This document shows positions 19,105 to 26,664 of a DNA stretch of 64,000 nucleotides, piece by piece; positions within the stretch are counted from its first letter, which is position 1; every line of letters begins with the position of its first letter. The notes under the pieces are model-generated. The model was not told the DNA's origin. It was given only the letters and a program-made list of their open reading frames with translations, and searched no databases. The DNA comes from a virus. The stretch lies in IMG/VR virus record IMGVR_UViG_3300023174_000058, positions 98,188 to 162,187 of that record; one strand, written 5' to 3'. Position numbers and translations under genes: made by a program.

Positions 19105-19108
19105 AAAA

Positions 19109-19579
19109 ATGTCAATTTCATATCCAATCCCATCAGGCGGCGGCGGCACAGTAATTATAAGTCAACGCGCACAATATGCAATCCCCGCAACAATTAATAC
19201 TAACTTTCCGATAGTAGTAAGCGGAGCTACTACTCCAACAGAGATAGCTACAATTTTTGTTCCTCCTACTTATCTTTACCAAATGTCCGGTAGCTACAAT
19301 CTTATAGCTATTGGGTATATTACTGGCGCTTCTGGCATAACAGGCTCGCTTGAAATTACTTCATATGATACACATAACGTTTTTTTAACAGAATATGCTC
19401 CACTTGGCGATAATTCTGCTATGGCTCTTAGGTTCACGGGCAGCTCAGATTATTTTACTTTAAACTATCCACTTAACATTGGGGCTGATTACGGAGCATC
19501 CCTCCCAGTAATGTTTTCTGGTTCTGTTTCAAACTACACGGCAAGCATTTATGGCTTTTATTTAAGCCCAACCGTATAG
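19109..19579 (+). CDS. Small beta-rich virion protein
   Basis: 156 residues from the ATG at 19109. I prefer this start over the ATG at 19073, which lies inside the previous gene and would add 12 residues. The protein opens with MSISYPIPSGGGGTVIISQ, a Gly-rich hinge, followed by repeated Ser/Thr/Gly beta sequence (IVVSGATTPTEIATIFVPPT). There is no catalytic motif. Placement between the decapeptide-repeat protein and the coiled-coil fibre suggests an accessory adhesin or decoration protein. Family not recognised. Confidence 0.5.
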   Translation: MSISYPIPSGGGGTVIISQRAQYAIPATINTNFPIVVSGATTPTEIATIFVPPTYLYQMSGSYNLIAIGYITGASGITGSLEITSYDTHNVFLTEYAPLGDNSAMALRFTGSSDYFTLNYPLNIGADYGASLPVMFSGSVSNYTASIYGFYLSPTV

Positions 19580-19626
19580 TATATCATATCATTGGGAATA
19601 ATTTAAATTTTAATACTAATTATTAT

Positions 19627-19661
19627 AACGCTGGTAATTTGCGTAAGCAAGTTCTGGCGTT
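19627..19661 (+). terminator. Possible imperfect terminator / leader hairpin
   Basis: AACGC at 19627-19631 pairs with GCGTT at 19657-19661; the pairing extends through G-U pairs, and an inner TTGC-GTAA-GCAA stem-loop is possible. A T-rich TTATTATT follows. It lies in the 115-base gap before the coiled-coil fibre gene, so it may be a weak terminator or an mRNA leader structure. Confidence 0.35.
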
Positions 19662-19694
19662 TATTATTGCCTATTGGCAGGAGGATAACCATTT

Positions 19695-21689
19695 ATGGCT
19701 AATCCATTAAAAATTTTAACACAGTTATCAGCAAGTGAAGCTGCTGAATTTATGAAAGAAGTTAAATTCAATGAAAAAATTACACTAGCTAACAAGAAAA
19801 TCGTTGGCCTAGCAGAAGGTACAGTAAACGGTGATGCAGTTCGTTATGAACAATTATCATCAGAGGCTTCATTACGCGTCTCAGGCGATTCATCACTAGC
19901 TTCACGCCTATCTGTTGAAGAATCAAACCGTGAAGTAGCAGTTAGCTTAGAAACATCAAACCGTATTTCTGCTGATAATTCGCTCTCATCACGTATTTCA
20001 TTAGAAGAATCAAATCGCGCTTCAGCTGATAGCTCAGTAAGTACTTCATTAACAAACCGTATTTCATCTGAAGAATCAACTCGTGCATCAGGCGATGTTT
20101 CACTAACAAATCGCGTTTCATTAGAAGAATCAACAAGAATATCCTTAGATGTTTCATTAACAAATCGTGTTTCATTAGAAGAGTCAACTCGTGCAGCTGC
20201 AGTTAGCGTTGAACAATCAGTCCGTGCATCAGCAGATATTTCATTAACTACTCGTTTATCAACAGAAGAAAGCAATTCACTTTCAGTTGATATAAGCCTC
20301 TCTAATCGTATATCAACCGAAGAATCAACACGTGCTTCAGCTGATGGTTCAATCGCAGTTGCTTTTGCTGCAGCTGATACGTCATTAACAACACGTCTTG
20401 GTAACGAAGAATCAACTCGTGCATCAGGCGATCTTTCCTTAACAAACCGTATTTCAACCGAAGAATCAGCTCGCGCAGCTGCAATTATTGCAGCAAATTC
20501 TTCTATTGATACTCGCGTTTCAAACGAAGAATCAGCCCGTGCGGAAGGAGATGTTTCATTAACAAATCGTATATCAACCGAAGAATCAACACGCGCTTCA
20601 GCTGATGGTTCATTAACAAATCGTGTTTCATTAGAAGAATCAACAAGAATATCCTTAGATGTTTCATTAACAAATCGTGTTTCATTAGAAGAGTCAACTC
20701 GTGCCTCATCTGATGTCTCATTAGCAACACGTCTTGGAAATGAAGAAACAGCAAGAGGAAGTGCTGATACCTCGTTAACAACCCGCGTTTCATTAGAAGA
20801 ATCAGTTCGCGCTTCAGCTGACGCAAGCATCGTAGTAGCACTATCAACCGAAGCACAAGCACGTATTGCGGAAGATCTACTCTTCCTCAAGCTTGATGGT
20901 TCACGCGCAATGACCGGCGATCTTAATATGGGTACAAAGAGCATTACAAATGCTAAGAGCGGTTCATTCTCGGGTGATGTTACAATTGCTGGTCAATTAA
21001 AGGTTCAAGGTTCATTAACTTACCTAGATACACAAAATCTAAAAGTTAAAGATAACCTAATTGAACTTAACGTTCCAGAAACTGGCGCAACAAGCAATGC
21101 AAATGCTGGTATCGTAATCAAGGGTAGCACCGCAAACAAAGACGTAAGCATGATCGTTGATACAGACGGCGGCAACCTTGTTGTTAACACCAAAGTCTCA
21201 GCTTCAGCGTTTGATGCAGCTGGTGCTGTTGATGTTGGCGGTGCATTAACAGTAGATGGACAAGCAACAATTAGCTCAGATCTATTTATCTCAGGTGCTT
21301 CATACGGCGCAGCGGATACAATGATTGGTTACTCTGGCGGAGTATACAACGTTGAGAGCATGCTACGCGTATTGTTCAACAGAGGCAACACAAGCGTTGA
21401 TGGTTATTCAAAACTACGCCACGTTGCAGAACCAAGCCTTGTTGGTGGTACACTCACCTACGCTCTACCAGAAACAGCAATGTTTGCTGATAGCCAACTT
21501 GGTAAGGTTATGGTTGACGTTCTAGTAGCTTCAGGCGGCGGTTGGAGCAACGATCTAATCGCAGTCAAACTAGAAGATAAGGGCAACGGCTATCTACAAA
21601 TTGTTATCGACGCTCCAGCCCACAACAACGGTAAAGTACGTATTATCGCTGTTAACGAAGGCATGGACCTAGAGACAGCTGGTCAATAA
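19695..21689 (+). CDS. Long coiled-coil tail fibre protein with 18-residue repeats and C-terminal adhesin module
   Basis: 664 residues. N-terminus ANPLKILTQLSASEAAEFMK is a variant of the 'P(V/I)K(V/I)LTDL' start shared by several fibres in the window. Residues ~50-390 are repeats of ~18 residues (SLTNRVSLEESTRASADV-like). 18 = 7+11, so they would form a long alpha-helical, probably trimeric, coiled coil. Then comes 'DGSRAMTGDLNMGTKSI', a typical fibre neck, and a C-terminal ~110-residue module (MVDVLVASGGGWSNDLIAVK) also found in three other fibre genes here. A strong Shine-Dalgarno (CAGGAGGAT) and more C-ending codons near the 3' end suggest high expression. A strong terminator follows. Confidence 0.7.
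   Translation: MANPLKILTQLSASEAAEFMKEVKFNEKITLANKKIVGLAEGTVNGDAVRYEQLSSEASLRVSGDSSLASRLSVEESNREVAVSLETSNRISADNSLSSRISLEESNRASADSSVSTSLTNRISSEESTRASGDVSLTNRVSLEESTRISLDVSLTNRVSLEESTRAAAVSVEQSVRASADISLTTRLSTEESNSLSVDISLSNRISTEESTRASADGSIAVAFAAADTSLTTRLGNEESTRASGDLSLTNRISTEESARAAAIIAANSSIDTRVSNEESARAEGDVSLTNRISTEESTRASADGSLTNRVSLEESTRISLDVSLTNRVSLEESTRASSDVSLATRLGNEETARGSADTSLTTRVSLEESVRASADASIVVALSTEAQARIAEDLLFLKLDGSRAMTGDLNMGTKSITNAKSGSFSGDVTIAGQLKVQGSLTYLDTQNLKVKDNLIELNVPETGATSNANAGIVIKGSTANKDVSMIVDTDGGNLVVNTKVSASAFDAAGAVDVGGALTVDGQATISSDLFISGASYGAADTMIGYSGGVYNVESMLRVLFNRGNTSVDGYSKLRHVAEPSLVGGTLTYALPETAMFADSQLGKVMVDVLVASGGGWSNDLIAVKLEDKGNGYLQIVIDAPAHNNGKVRIIAVNEGMDLETAGQ
20115..20194 (+). repeat. 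80-bp direct repeat, copy 1
   Basis: Identical over 80 bases by eye to 20625-20704; both lie in the coiled-coil region of the fibre gene at the same reading phase. The offset is 510 bases, or 170 codons. The identity at synonymous positions points to a recent internal duplication or gene conversion. Confidence 0.75.
20625..20704 (+). repeat. 80-bp direct repeat, copy 2
   Basis: Second copy of the 80-base sequence at 20115-20194. Recombination between copies would remove or add exactly 170 codons in frame, changing fibre length without changing the reading frame. Confidence 0.75.
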
Positions 21690-21714
21690 TTAAAACTAAA
21701 ATAATTTAGTTTGG

Positions 21715-21747
21715 GGAGCGGAGAGAAATCTCCGCTCCTTTTTATTT
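21715..21747 (+). terminator. Strong intrinsic terminator
   Basis: Perfect 10-base-pair stem: GGAGCGGAGA at 21715-21724, GAAA tetraloop, TCTCCGCTCC at 21729-21738, followed by TTTTTATTT. GNRA-type loop and long U-run make this one of the clearest terminators here. It ends transcription from the coiled-coil fibre gene. Confidence 0.92.
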
Positions 21748-21762
21748 ATCTTGTAAAACATA

Positions 21763-21770
21763 CTATTTAT
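21763..21770 (+). promoter_or_regulatory. Putative late promoter element CTATTTAT
   Basis: Exact CTATTTAT preceded by TA, 28 bases before the ATG at 21791 and 25 bases after the preceding terminator stem. The terminator-then-motif order supports a promoter role. Confidence 0.45.
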
Positions 21771-21790
21771 TTTAGTTAAAGGAGCCGAAA

Positions 21791-22921
21791 ATGAAAAAAA
21801 TAAATATTGGTATCTCTGTTTTAATTAACAAACCAACAGAATCTTTCTTTACAAATGGTATAAGACAAAATGCGATCATAATGAAAGACCTTTATGAGAA
21901 AATAGATTTTGTTAATAAAGCTTATTATATAAATTTTGGAAAACAAAAAGATTATTCACAATCACCTTGGAAACAATATGAACGAAACATTATACAATTT
22001 GAAGAAATGTTTGATAAAATAGATGTTTTAGTCGTTTCTTGCGTAACGATTTCAAAAGAAATTGCTGATGCGGCAAAGAAAAAAGGCATTAAGCTTATAC
22101 ATCACATAATGGGAAATGAATATTACTCATACGTTGAAAGCGTTTTATTTAAAAAAGAAGAAAGCACTATACTAGCAAAAGAAGATTGGTATGACTCAGT
22201 ATGGATTTCTCCACACTTATATGAAATAAATAAAGATTTATTTGAAGCAATTTATGAATGTGATGCAAATGTTGGTGCATATGTGTGGTCACCACAATTT
22301 TTATTGGAACATGTGAATGCTTTATACGATACAAAAAAAATTAAAGAAAAAATCTATATTCCAAGCGATAAAAAACAAAAAAGAATTAATGTTTTTGAGC
22401 CAAATTTAAGTTTTATGAAAAATTCTATATTTCCGATTTTAATAGGTGAAAAACTAGAACTAAAACACCCAGAAATTTTTGATAGTTTAAATTTGTTTGG
22501 ATCAGACACAATAAAAGAAAAAAAACAATTAATAGATCTTGTAAAAACTTTAAAAATACAAAAAAATAAAAAAATCTTTTTTGAAGACAGATATCCTATT
22601 GCTTGGTCACTTTTTAATCATACGGACATTGTTTTATCTCATACGCATTATTGCGACTTAAATTATGTTTATTTTGATGCTGCTTGGCTTGGTTTTCCAT
22701 TAGTACACAATTCAAAGTTTATAAAAAAGCTCGGCTGGTATTATGAAAATTTTGATGCAGATGGAGCGATTAAGCAAATTAATAAAATAGCTAACACGTT
22801 TGACAAATTGCAGGTTAGAGAAAAATATCTAAAAGATTCGCAAAAGTTTATTTCTGATTATTTTCCAACACACGTCAAGAACGTTGAAGCATATAAAAAA
22901 TTATTAGAAAAACTATTTTAA
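21791..22921 (+). CDS. Glycosyltransferase-like protein (DUF2827-like), first of a tandem pair
   Basis: 376 residues. N-terminus KKINIGISVLINKPTESFFT followed by NGIRQN, the pattern I associate with DUF2827-type GT-B-like proteins ('kIgIsv......NGirQN'). Further shared points with the next gene: 'FEPNLSFMKNS', 'DLNYVYFDAAWLGFPLVHNS' and 'LGWYYENFDADGA', the last two resembling the nucleotide-sugar side of a GT-B fold. The protein is related along its whole length to the next gene. A strong Shine-Dalgarno (AAAGGAG) precedes it. Sitting inside the adhesin island, it might glycosylate a virion protein or a host glycan; substrate unknown. Confidence 0.5.
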   Translation: MKKINIGISVLINKPTESFFTNGIRQNAIIMKDLYEKIDFVNKAYYINFGKQKDYSQSPWKQYERNIIQFEEMFDKIDVLVVSCVTISKEIADAAKKKGIKLIHHIMGNEYYSYVESVLFKKEESTILAKEDWYDSVWISPHLYEINKDLFEAIYECDANVGAYVWSPQFLLEHVNALYDTKKIKEKIYIPSDKKQKRINVFEPNLSFMKNSIFPILIGEKLELKHPEIFDSLNLFGSDTIKEKKQLIDLVKTLKIQKNKKIFFEDRYPIAWSLFNHTDIVLSHTHYCDLNYVYFDAAWLGFPLVHNSKFIKKLGWYYENFDADGAIKQINKIANTFDKLQVREKYLKDSQKFISDYFPTHVKNVEAYKKLLEKLF

Positions 22922-22930
22922 AGGTTGATT

Positions 22931-24067
22931 ATGAAAAAAATAAATATTGGTATAACTTTATCTATAGATCCAACTGAATCTTTGTTTACTAATGGTATAC
23001 GACAAAACATTCTTATTCTTAGAGAATTATATGAAAAATGCGAAGGTGTAGAAAAATCTTACATTATTAATACATCTGGAAAAAGCATCCCAGACGATCC
23101 AAAATTGCCACTTTATCCTTTTAGAGATGTCATAATAGATATCAAAGATGTAGTTAAATATTGTAATTTTGTTGTTGTTGCCCACGGTTCTTTGTTGCCA
23201 GCAGAGTATCAAGAATTGTCAAAAGCAGGAATAAAAATAACTAAACTTATTCTCGGACCATCAGTTAGTATTTTTAACGAAGGAATACTTTTTAAAGGCA
23301 ATGATCAGCAACAAGGTAATTTTTATAGAAATAAAGGTAATGTTAGTAAAGTTTGGATGTCAAAACATTACTTTAAAGATAGATATTTTTTTGAAACAAT
23401 CTATGGATGTGAAGCAAAAATTGCACCATATGTTTGGGATCCACGATTTATAGAAAAAAGCTGTTCAGATTTCCAAAATAACAATAAAAAAATAGCAGAA
23501 TATATTCCAAGCGGTTTAAAAGAAAAAAGAATTGTTAATTTTGAGCCAAATTTAAATATGGTTAAGACTTCTACGCAATCTGTTGTAACTTTAGAAAGAT
23601 TTTATCGGCAACACCCAGAATATGTAGGAGATTGCTATTTTTTTAATACAGGCGTTATTAAGCAAAAAAAGGATTTTATTGATTTTGTAAAAGATTTAGA
23701 TATTTACGTTTCAAAAAAACTTTCTTTTGAGGGCGGGATTGCGATAGTAAATGCTTTAGGTAATTATGGAGATGTAGTTTTAGCTAGTCAAAATCAAAAT
23801 GAGCTAAATTATCTTTATTTAGATGCTGCTTGGATGGGATATCCAGTTCTACACAATTCAAGCATGATGAAAGAAATAGGATTTTATTATAAAGATAATG
23901 ATGCTCAACAAGCTTCAAAAATATTATATAATATATGCAAAAATTTTGATAAAAATTACAAAAAATATAAACAAGAATCAAGAGAAAAATGTAAAAAGTA
24001 TATGATTACAAACGAACAACATATAAAAAATTATACAAAACTTATACATGAAGTAATGGATTCTTAA
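22931..24067 (+). CDS. Glycosyltransferase-like protein (DUF2827-like), second of a tandem pair
   Basis: 378 residues from the ATG at 22931; a TTG two codons upstream is less likely because the AAGG site spaces well to the ATG and the protein then aligns with its paralogue from residue 1. The first ~23 bases of both genes are identical. Same landmarks as the first copy: NGIRQN near residue 22, 'FEPNLNMVKTS', 'ELNYLYLDAAWMGYPVLHNS' and 'IGFYYKDNDAQQA'. Divergence elsewhere means an old duplication with likely different substrates. Predicted cytosolic (no signal peptide). DUF assignment is from memory. Confidence 0.5.
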   Translation: MKKINIGITLSIDPTESLFTNGIRQNILILRELYEKCEGVEKSYIINTSGKSIPDDPKLPLYPFRDVIIDIKDVVKYCNFVVVAHGSLLPAEYQELSKAGIKITKLILGPSVSIFNEGILFKGNDQQQGNFYRNKGNVSKVWMSKHYFKDRYFFETIYGCEAKIAPYVWDPRFIEKSCSDFQNNNKKIAEYIPSGLKEKRIVNFEPNLNMVKTSTQSVVTLERFYRQHPEYVGDCYFFNTGVIKQKKDFIDFVKDLDIYVSKKLSFEGGIAIVNALGNYGDVVLASQNQNELNYLYLDAAWMGYPVLHNSSMMKEIGFYYKDNDAQQASKILYNICKNFDKNYKKYKQESREKCKKYMITNEQHIKNYTKLIHEVMDS

Positions 24068-24068
24068 A

Positions 24069-24278
24069 ATGAAGAAAAAAATTACATATTTAGTAAAATA
24101 TATGGATGATGTTATCAAAGAAGTATTAACGCATACAAAAGATATAAAAACTCAAGCAGAATTATTAAAAAATAGGCAAATGTTAGATGAAGCAATAAAA
24201 AAATTAGAAAAAAAATATGACAATATTATAAAAGACATACAAAACGATATAGAGGAAGAGCAAACGGATGAAAAATAG
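24069..24278 (+). CDS. Small coiled-coil protein (69 aa)
   Basis: Starts one base after the glycosyltransferase-like gene and overlaps the next gene by 11 bases, so it is co-translated with them. Almost entirely charged helix (KKLEKKYDNIIKDIQNDIEE) with an acidic tail. No family recognised. Could be an accessory subunit of the neighbouring enzymes; nothing in the sequence proves it. Confidence 0.45.
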   Translation: MKKKITYLVKYMDDVIKEVLTHTKDIKTQAELLKNRQMLDEAIKKLEKKYDNIIKDIQNDIEEEQTDEK

Positions 24279-24519
24279 TTTTAATTTTTTACAATTTACT
24301 AATTGGTTATTAATTTGTAGAGAAAATATTGGAAAAATAAAACAAGAAATTTTAGACGAAAAAATTACAAAGCAACAAGCAATTGAAAAATTATTAGCGG
24401 AAAAAAAAAGAATATCAATCTTAAAAGATGTTTTAGATAAAAAAGTCCGACTATTTGGTATTCAATCGCATTTTTTAAAGAATTTAAATGAGTTAAAAAA
24501 AAGATATGGAGTTGAATAG
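24268..24519 (+). CDS. Small helical protein (83 aa)
   Basis: Overlaps the preceding gene by 11 bases. Contains an aromatic N-terminus (NSFNFLQFTNWLLICRENIG) followed by a Lys/Glu-rich helix and a GIQSHFLKNLNELKK end. No known family. Last gene of the small operon that starts at 21791; a CTATTTAT element lies right after its stop. Confidence 0.45.
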   Translation: MKNSFNFLQFTNWLLICRENIGKIKQEILDEKITKQQAIEKLLAEKKRISILKDVLDKKVRLFGIQSHFLKNLNELKKRYGVE

Positions 24520-24523
24520 CAAA

Positions 24524-24531
24524 CTATTTAT
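24524..24531 (+). promoter_or_regulatory. Putative late promoter element CTATTTAT
   Basis: Exact CTATTTAT preceded by AAA, starting five bases after the stop codon at 24519 and 29 bases before the ATG at 24553; a GAGG ribosome-binding site lies between. Confidence 0.45.
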
Positions 24532-24552
24532 TATTAATTTGAGGATTGATAA

Positions 24553-26661
24553 ATGTCCACTGGCAATAGAAAACCGGTAAAAGTTTTGACCGATCTGCTT
24601 ACAAAAAAGCAGATCCTAAAAGAAGATTCTGACGGTAATATTCTTTTTAAAGTTTCTGGATCTCAAAATAATGGTATAATTAGTGCTTCTTTGCCAATAA
24701 CAGGTACTGATGCTTATTTTAATAATGATGTAACGATCGATGGAGTTTTACGAGCAAGTCAAATAGAAGTTACAACATTAATTAATTCGTTAAATTATGA
24801 AACTTCCATATCCGCTTCTATTAATGCGCTTTTAGACGTTTCAGCCTCTACGGCAGAAGTGGATCAATTTTTAAAATGGGATGGCTCACAATGGGTTCCC
24901 GGTAATGTTAATAATGGCTCAATAGGAGCAGCTGAGGATGGCGATTATACTGACGGTTTATTTACTGACTTTAATGATACCACGCCAGTTGGGACAGCTA
25001 TTGATAGAATAAATGAGGTTTTAAAAGGTCTAGCCCCCAAAGTTGCTCCCGATCTCACAAATTTAGAAAAAACATCCGGCGCAACTGGAACTAATATGCG
25101 TTTAGCTTTTGGTTCTTCATATTCGGTTGCAGGTTATACGAATGTCACTGCTTCAATTGGTGCAATATTATTAAATAAAGATTTTACGGAATCATTTACA
25201 ACTATTAATGGAAACGGCGGATATCCTATAAGACTAGGCGCGTATGCTACGCCTGTTGTCTTAACAATGTCGCTAAATAATAGTGTAGTATCAGACGCAG
25301 GAGCTTTTACAAATTATCCGGCTAAGTCTTTTAATGTTTCGCAAAATGGTATCGGAAATTATATTTTAGAAGTTAATGGCGTACAAATAAATCCAACTGG
25401 TTCTACAAATAATACAAGTTTAGCAAATACAGAAACTTTTGCATTATCATTGGCTAATACTGCTTCTTTTATAGGATCCGGTCAAGGATTTGATTTATTT
25501 AGGCATAGAACTGGAACTGTAGGAATTCCTACGTCCCTATGGCAAAATGGTCATAACTATGTAAAAGTCATTCATAGCTCTTCTCTTGGAACACACGTTA
25601 CCAACTATATAGATTGGGTTTATGATCCTTCGGCAGCATCTGGAGTTGATTCTTATAGTTTTACCACGCCAATTTCAGCTTCTTTTACGGCAACTGGAAC
25701 AAAACATCTATCTGGTATAAAATATTACACAAATATATCTTATAACTTTGCTACAACTGTTAGCAATTTCTTTAAAAATATATACCCAATTGCTGGTGGT
25801 TTAACTTTCAGTGGTTTAACATCAGGTTTAACTGTTAACAGCGTTACGATCCCAACTCCTACAACAAATCTTGATGATATCAATGTGAGTGTTGGACATA
25901 CATTTAATGGTGCATATAGGTTATTAGGTAGTTCGCTTGTGTCAACATTAAATTCTGCGAATGGTCTTGGAAAAGCTGGCTCTACTACATTAACAACCAA
26001 TACTATTCTTTATGACAACGTAAATACGGCAAATACGACAACAGCGGAAAATTTCTGCTTAGAAAATTATCGCGGTGAATCAGGTAGCTATGATACGCAA
26101 ACAGCAGCTTTAAATGCAATTGGGGCTTTCCCAAGCGGTTCTTCTTTAGGATCTAACGAATTGGCTGTTTATAATGATTCATTAAGATATCCAACCCAAA
26201 TCTTAAACGGTGGTAACGTTAGTGGATCCGGTATTGTCCATATGATTTCAGGGCAGCCAAACTATTCTTCAGCATCCGGTAATAGAACATATCATCGTAT
26301 CTTCCGCAATGGCTCAAGCTCTATAGCTGTATTTAATTTAGCAATTAATGGCGGAAGCGGTATTAATGTTGTACCTTTTGGCACAGCTTTAAACTCAAAC
26401 AACGTTCATGTATGGATCAAAATACCCGGAAAAACAGGCTGGCGTGATATAGCTACTGGTACCCCCGCCCCCGGCTATAGTGCCTTGGATAATAATTTAG
26501 GTGCTTTACAGGGTTCAAAAGTAACAACATCTACTTCTTCAACTCATACTATCAATTTATTAACCGAGGCGCTTGCTGTAAATGAATATTTTGTTTTAAG
26601 AATTGAAGCATCGGACGCTTGGACTAATAACATTGGTTCAATAACAATAACAGGATTGTAA
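24553..26661 (+). CDS. Tail fibre / adhesin-type virion protein with KVLTDL N-terminus
   Basis: 702 residues. The N-terminus NRKPVKVLTDLLTKKQIL carries the 'P(V/I)K(V/I)LTDL' motif also seen at 28222, 30713, 49502 and, in variant form, 19695, probably a shared docking segment. Residues ~90-125 contain 'FLKWDGSQWVPGN', a hinge motif common in phage fibres. The C-terminal half includes 'ENYRGESGSYDTQ' and 'NELAVYNDSLRYP', followed by Ser/Thr/Gly-rich beta sequence, a pattern I have seen in large virion proteins of aquatic T4-like phages. No enzymatic motif. Spacing to the next gene is 3 bases. Confidence 0.6.
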   Translation: MSTGNRKPVKVLTDLLTKKQILKEDSDGNILFKVSGSQNNGIISASLPITGTDAYFNNDVTIDGVLRASQIEVTTLINSLNYETSISASINALLDVSASTAEVDQFLKWDGSQWVPGNVNNGSIGAAEDGDYTDGLFTDFNDTTPVGTAIDRINEVLKGLAPKVAPDLTNLEKTSGATGTNMRLAFGSSYSVAGYTNVTASIGAILLNKDFTESFTTINGNGGYPIRLGAYATPVVLTMSLNNSVVSDAGAFTNYPAKSFNVSQNGIGNYILEVNGVQINPTGSTNNTSLANTETFALSLANTASFIGSGQGFDLFRHRTGTVGIPTSLWQNGHNYVKVIHSSSLGTHVTNYIDWVYDPSAASGVDSYSFTTPISASFTATGTKHLSGIKYYTNISYNFATTVSNFFKNIYPIAGGLTFSGLTSGLTVNSVTIPTPTTNLDDINVSVGHTFNGAYRLLGSSLVSTLNSANGLGKAGSTTLTTNTILYDNVNTANTTTAENFCLENYRGESGSYDTQTAALNAIGAFPSGSSLGSNELAVYNDSLRYPTQILNGGNVSGSGIVHMISGQPNYSSASGNRTYHRIFRNGSSSIAVFNLAINGGSGINVVPFGTALNSNNVHVWIKIPGKTGWRDIATGTPAPGYSALDNNLGALQGSKVTTSTSSTHTINLLTEALAVNEYFVLRIEASDAWTNNIGSITITGL

Positions 26662-26664
26662 TCA

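Noticed and set aside
19844-20944. 366-codon ORF on the minus strand opposite the coiled-coil fibre gene
   Set aside because: It mirrors the repeat codons of the fibre gene (GAA/TCA/ACA give few stops in the antisense frame), has no ribosome site, and its protein is the same low-complexity repeat. All other genes are on the + strand.
21791-24067. Prophage or host insertion explaining the glycosyltransferase-like genes
   Set aside because: Same strand, base composition, ribosome sites and promoter-like motif as the phage genes around them; no integrase, att-like repeats or IS ends.
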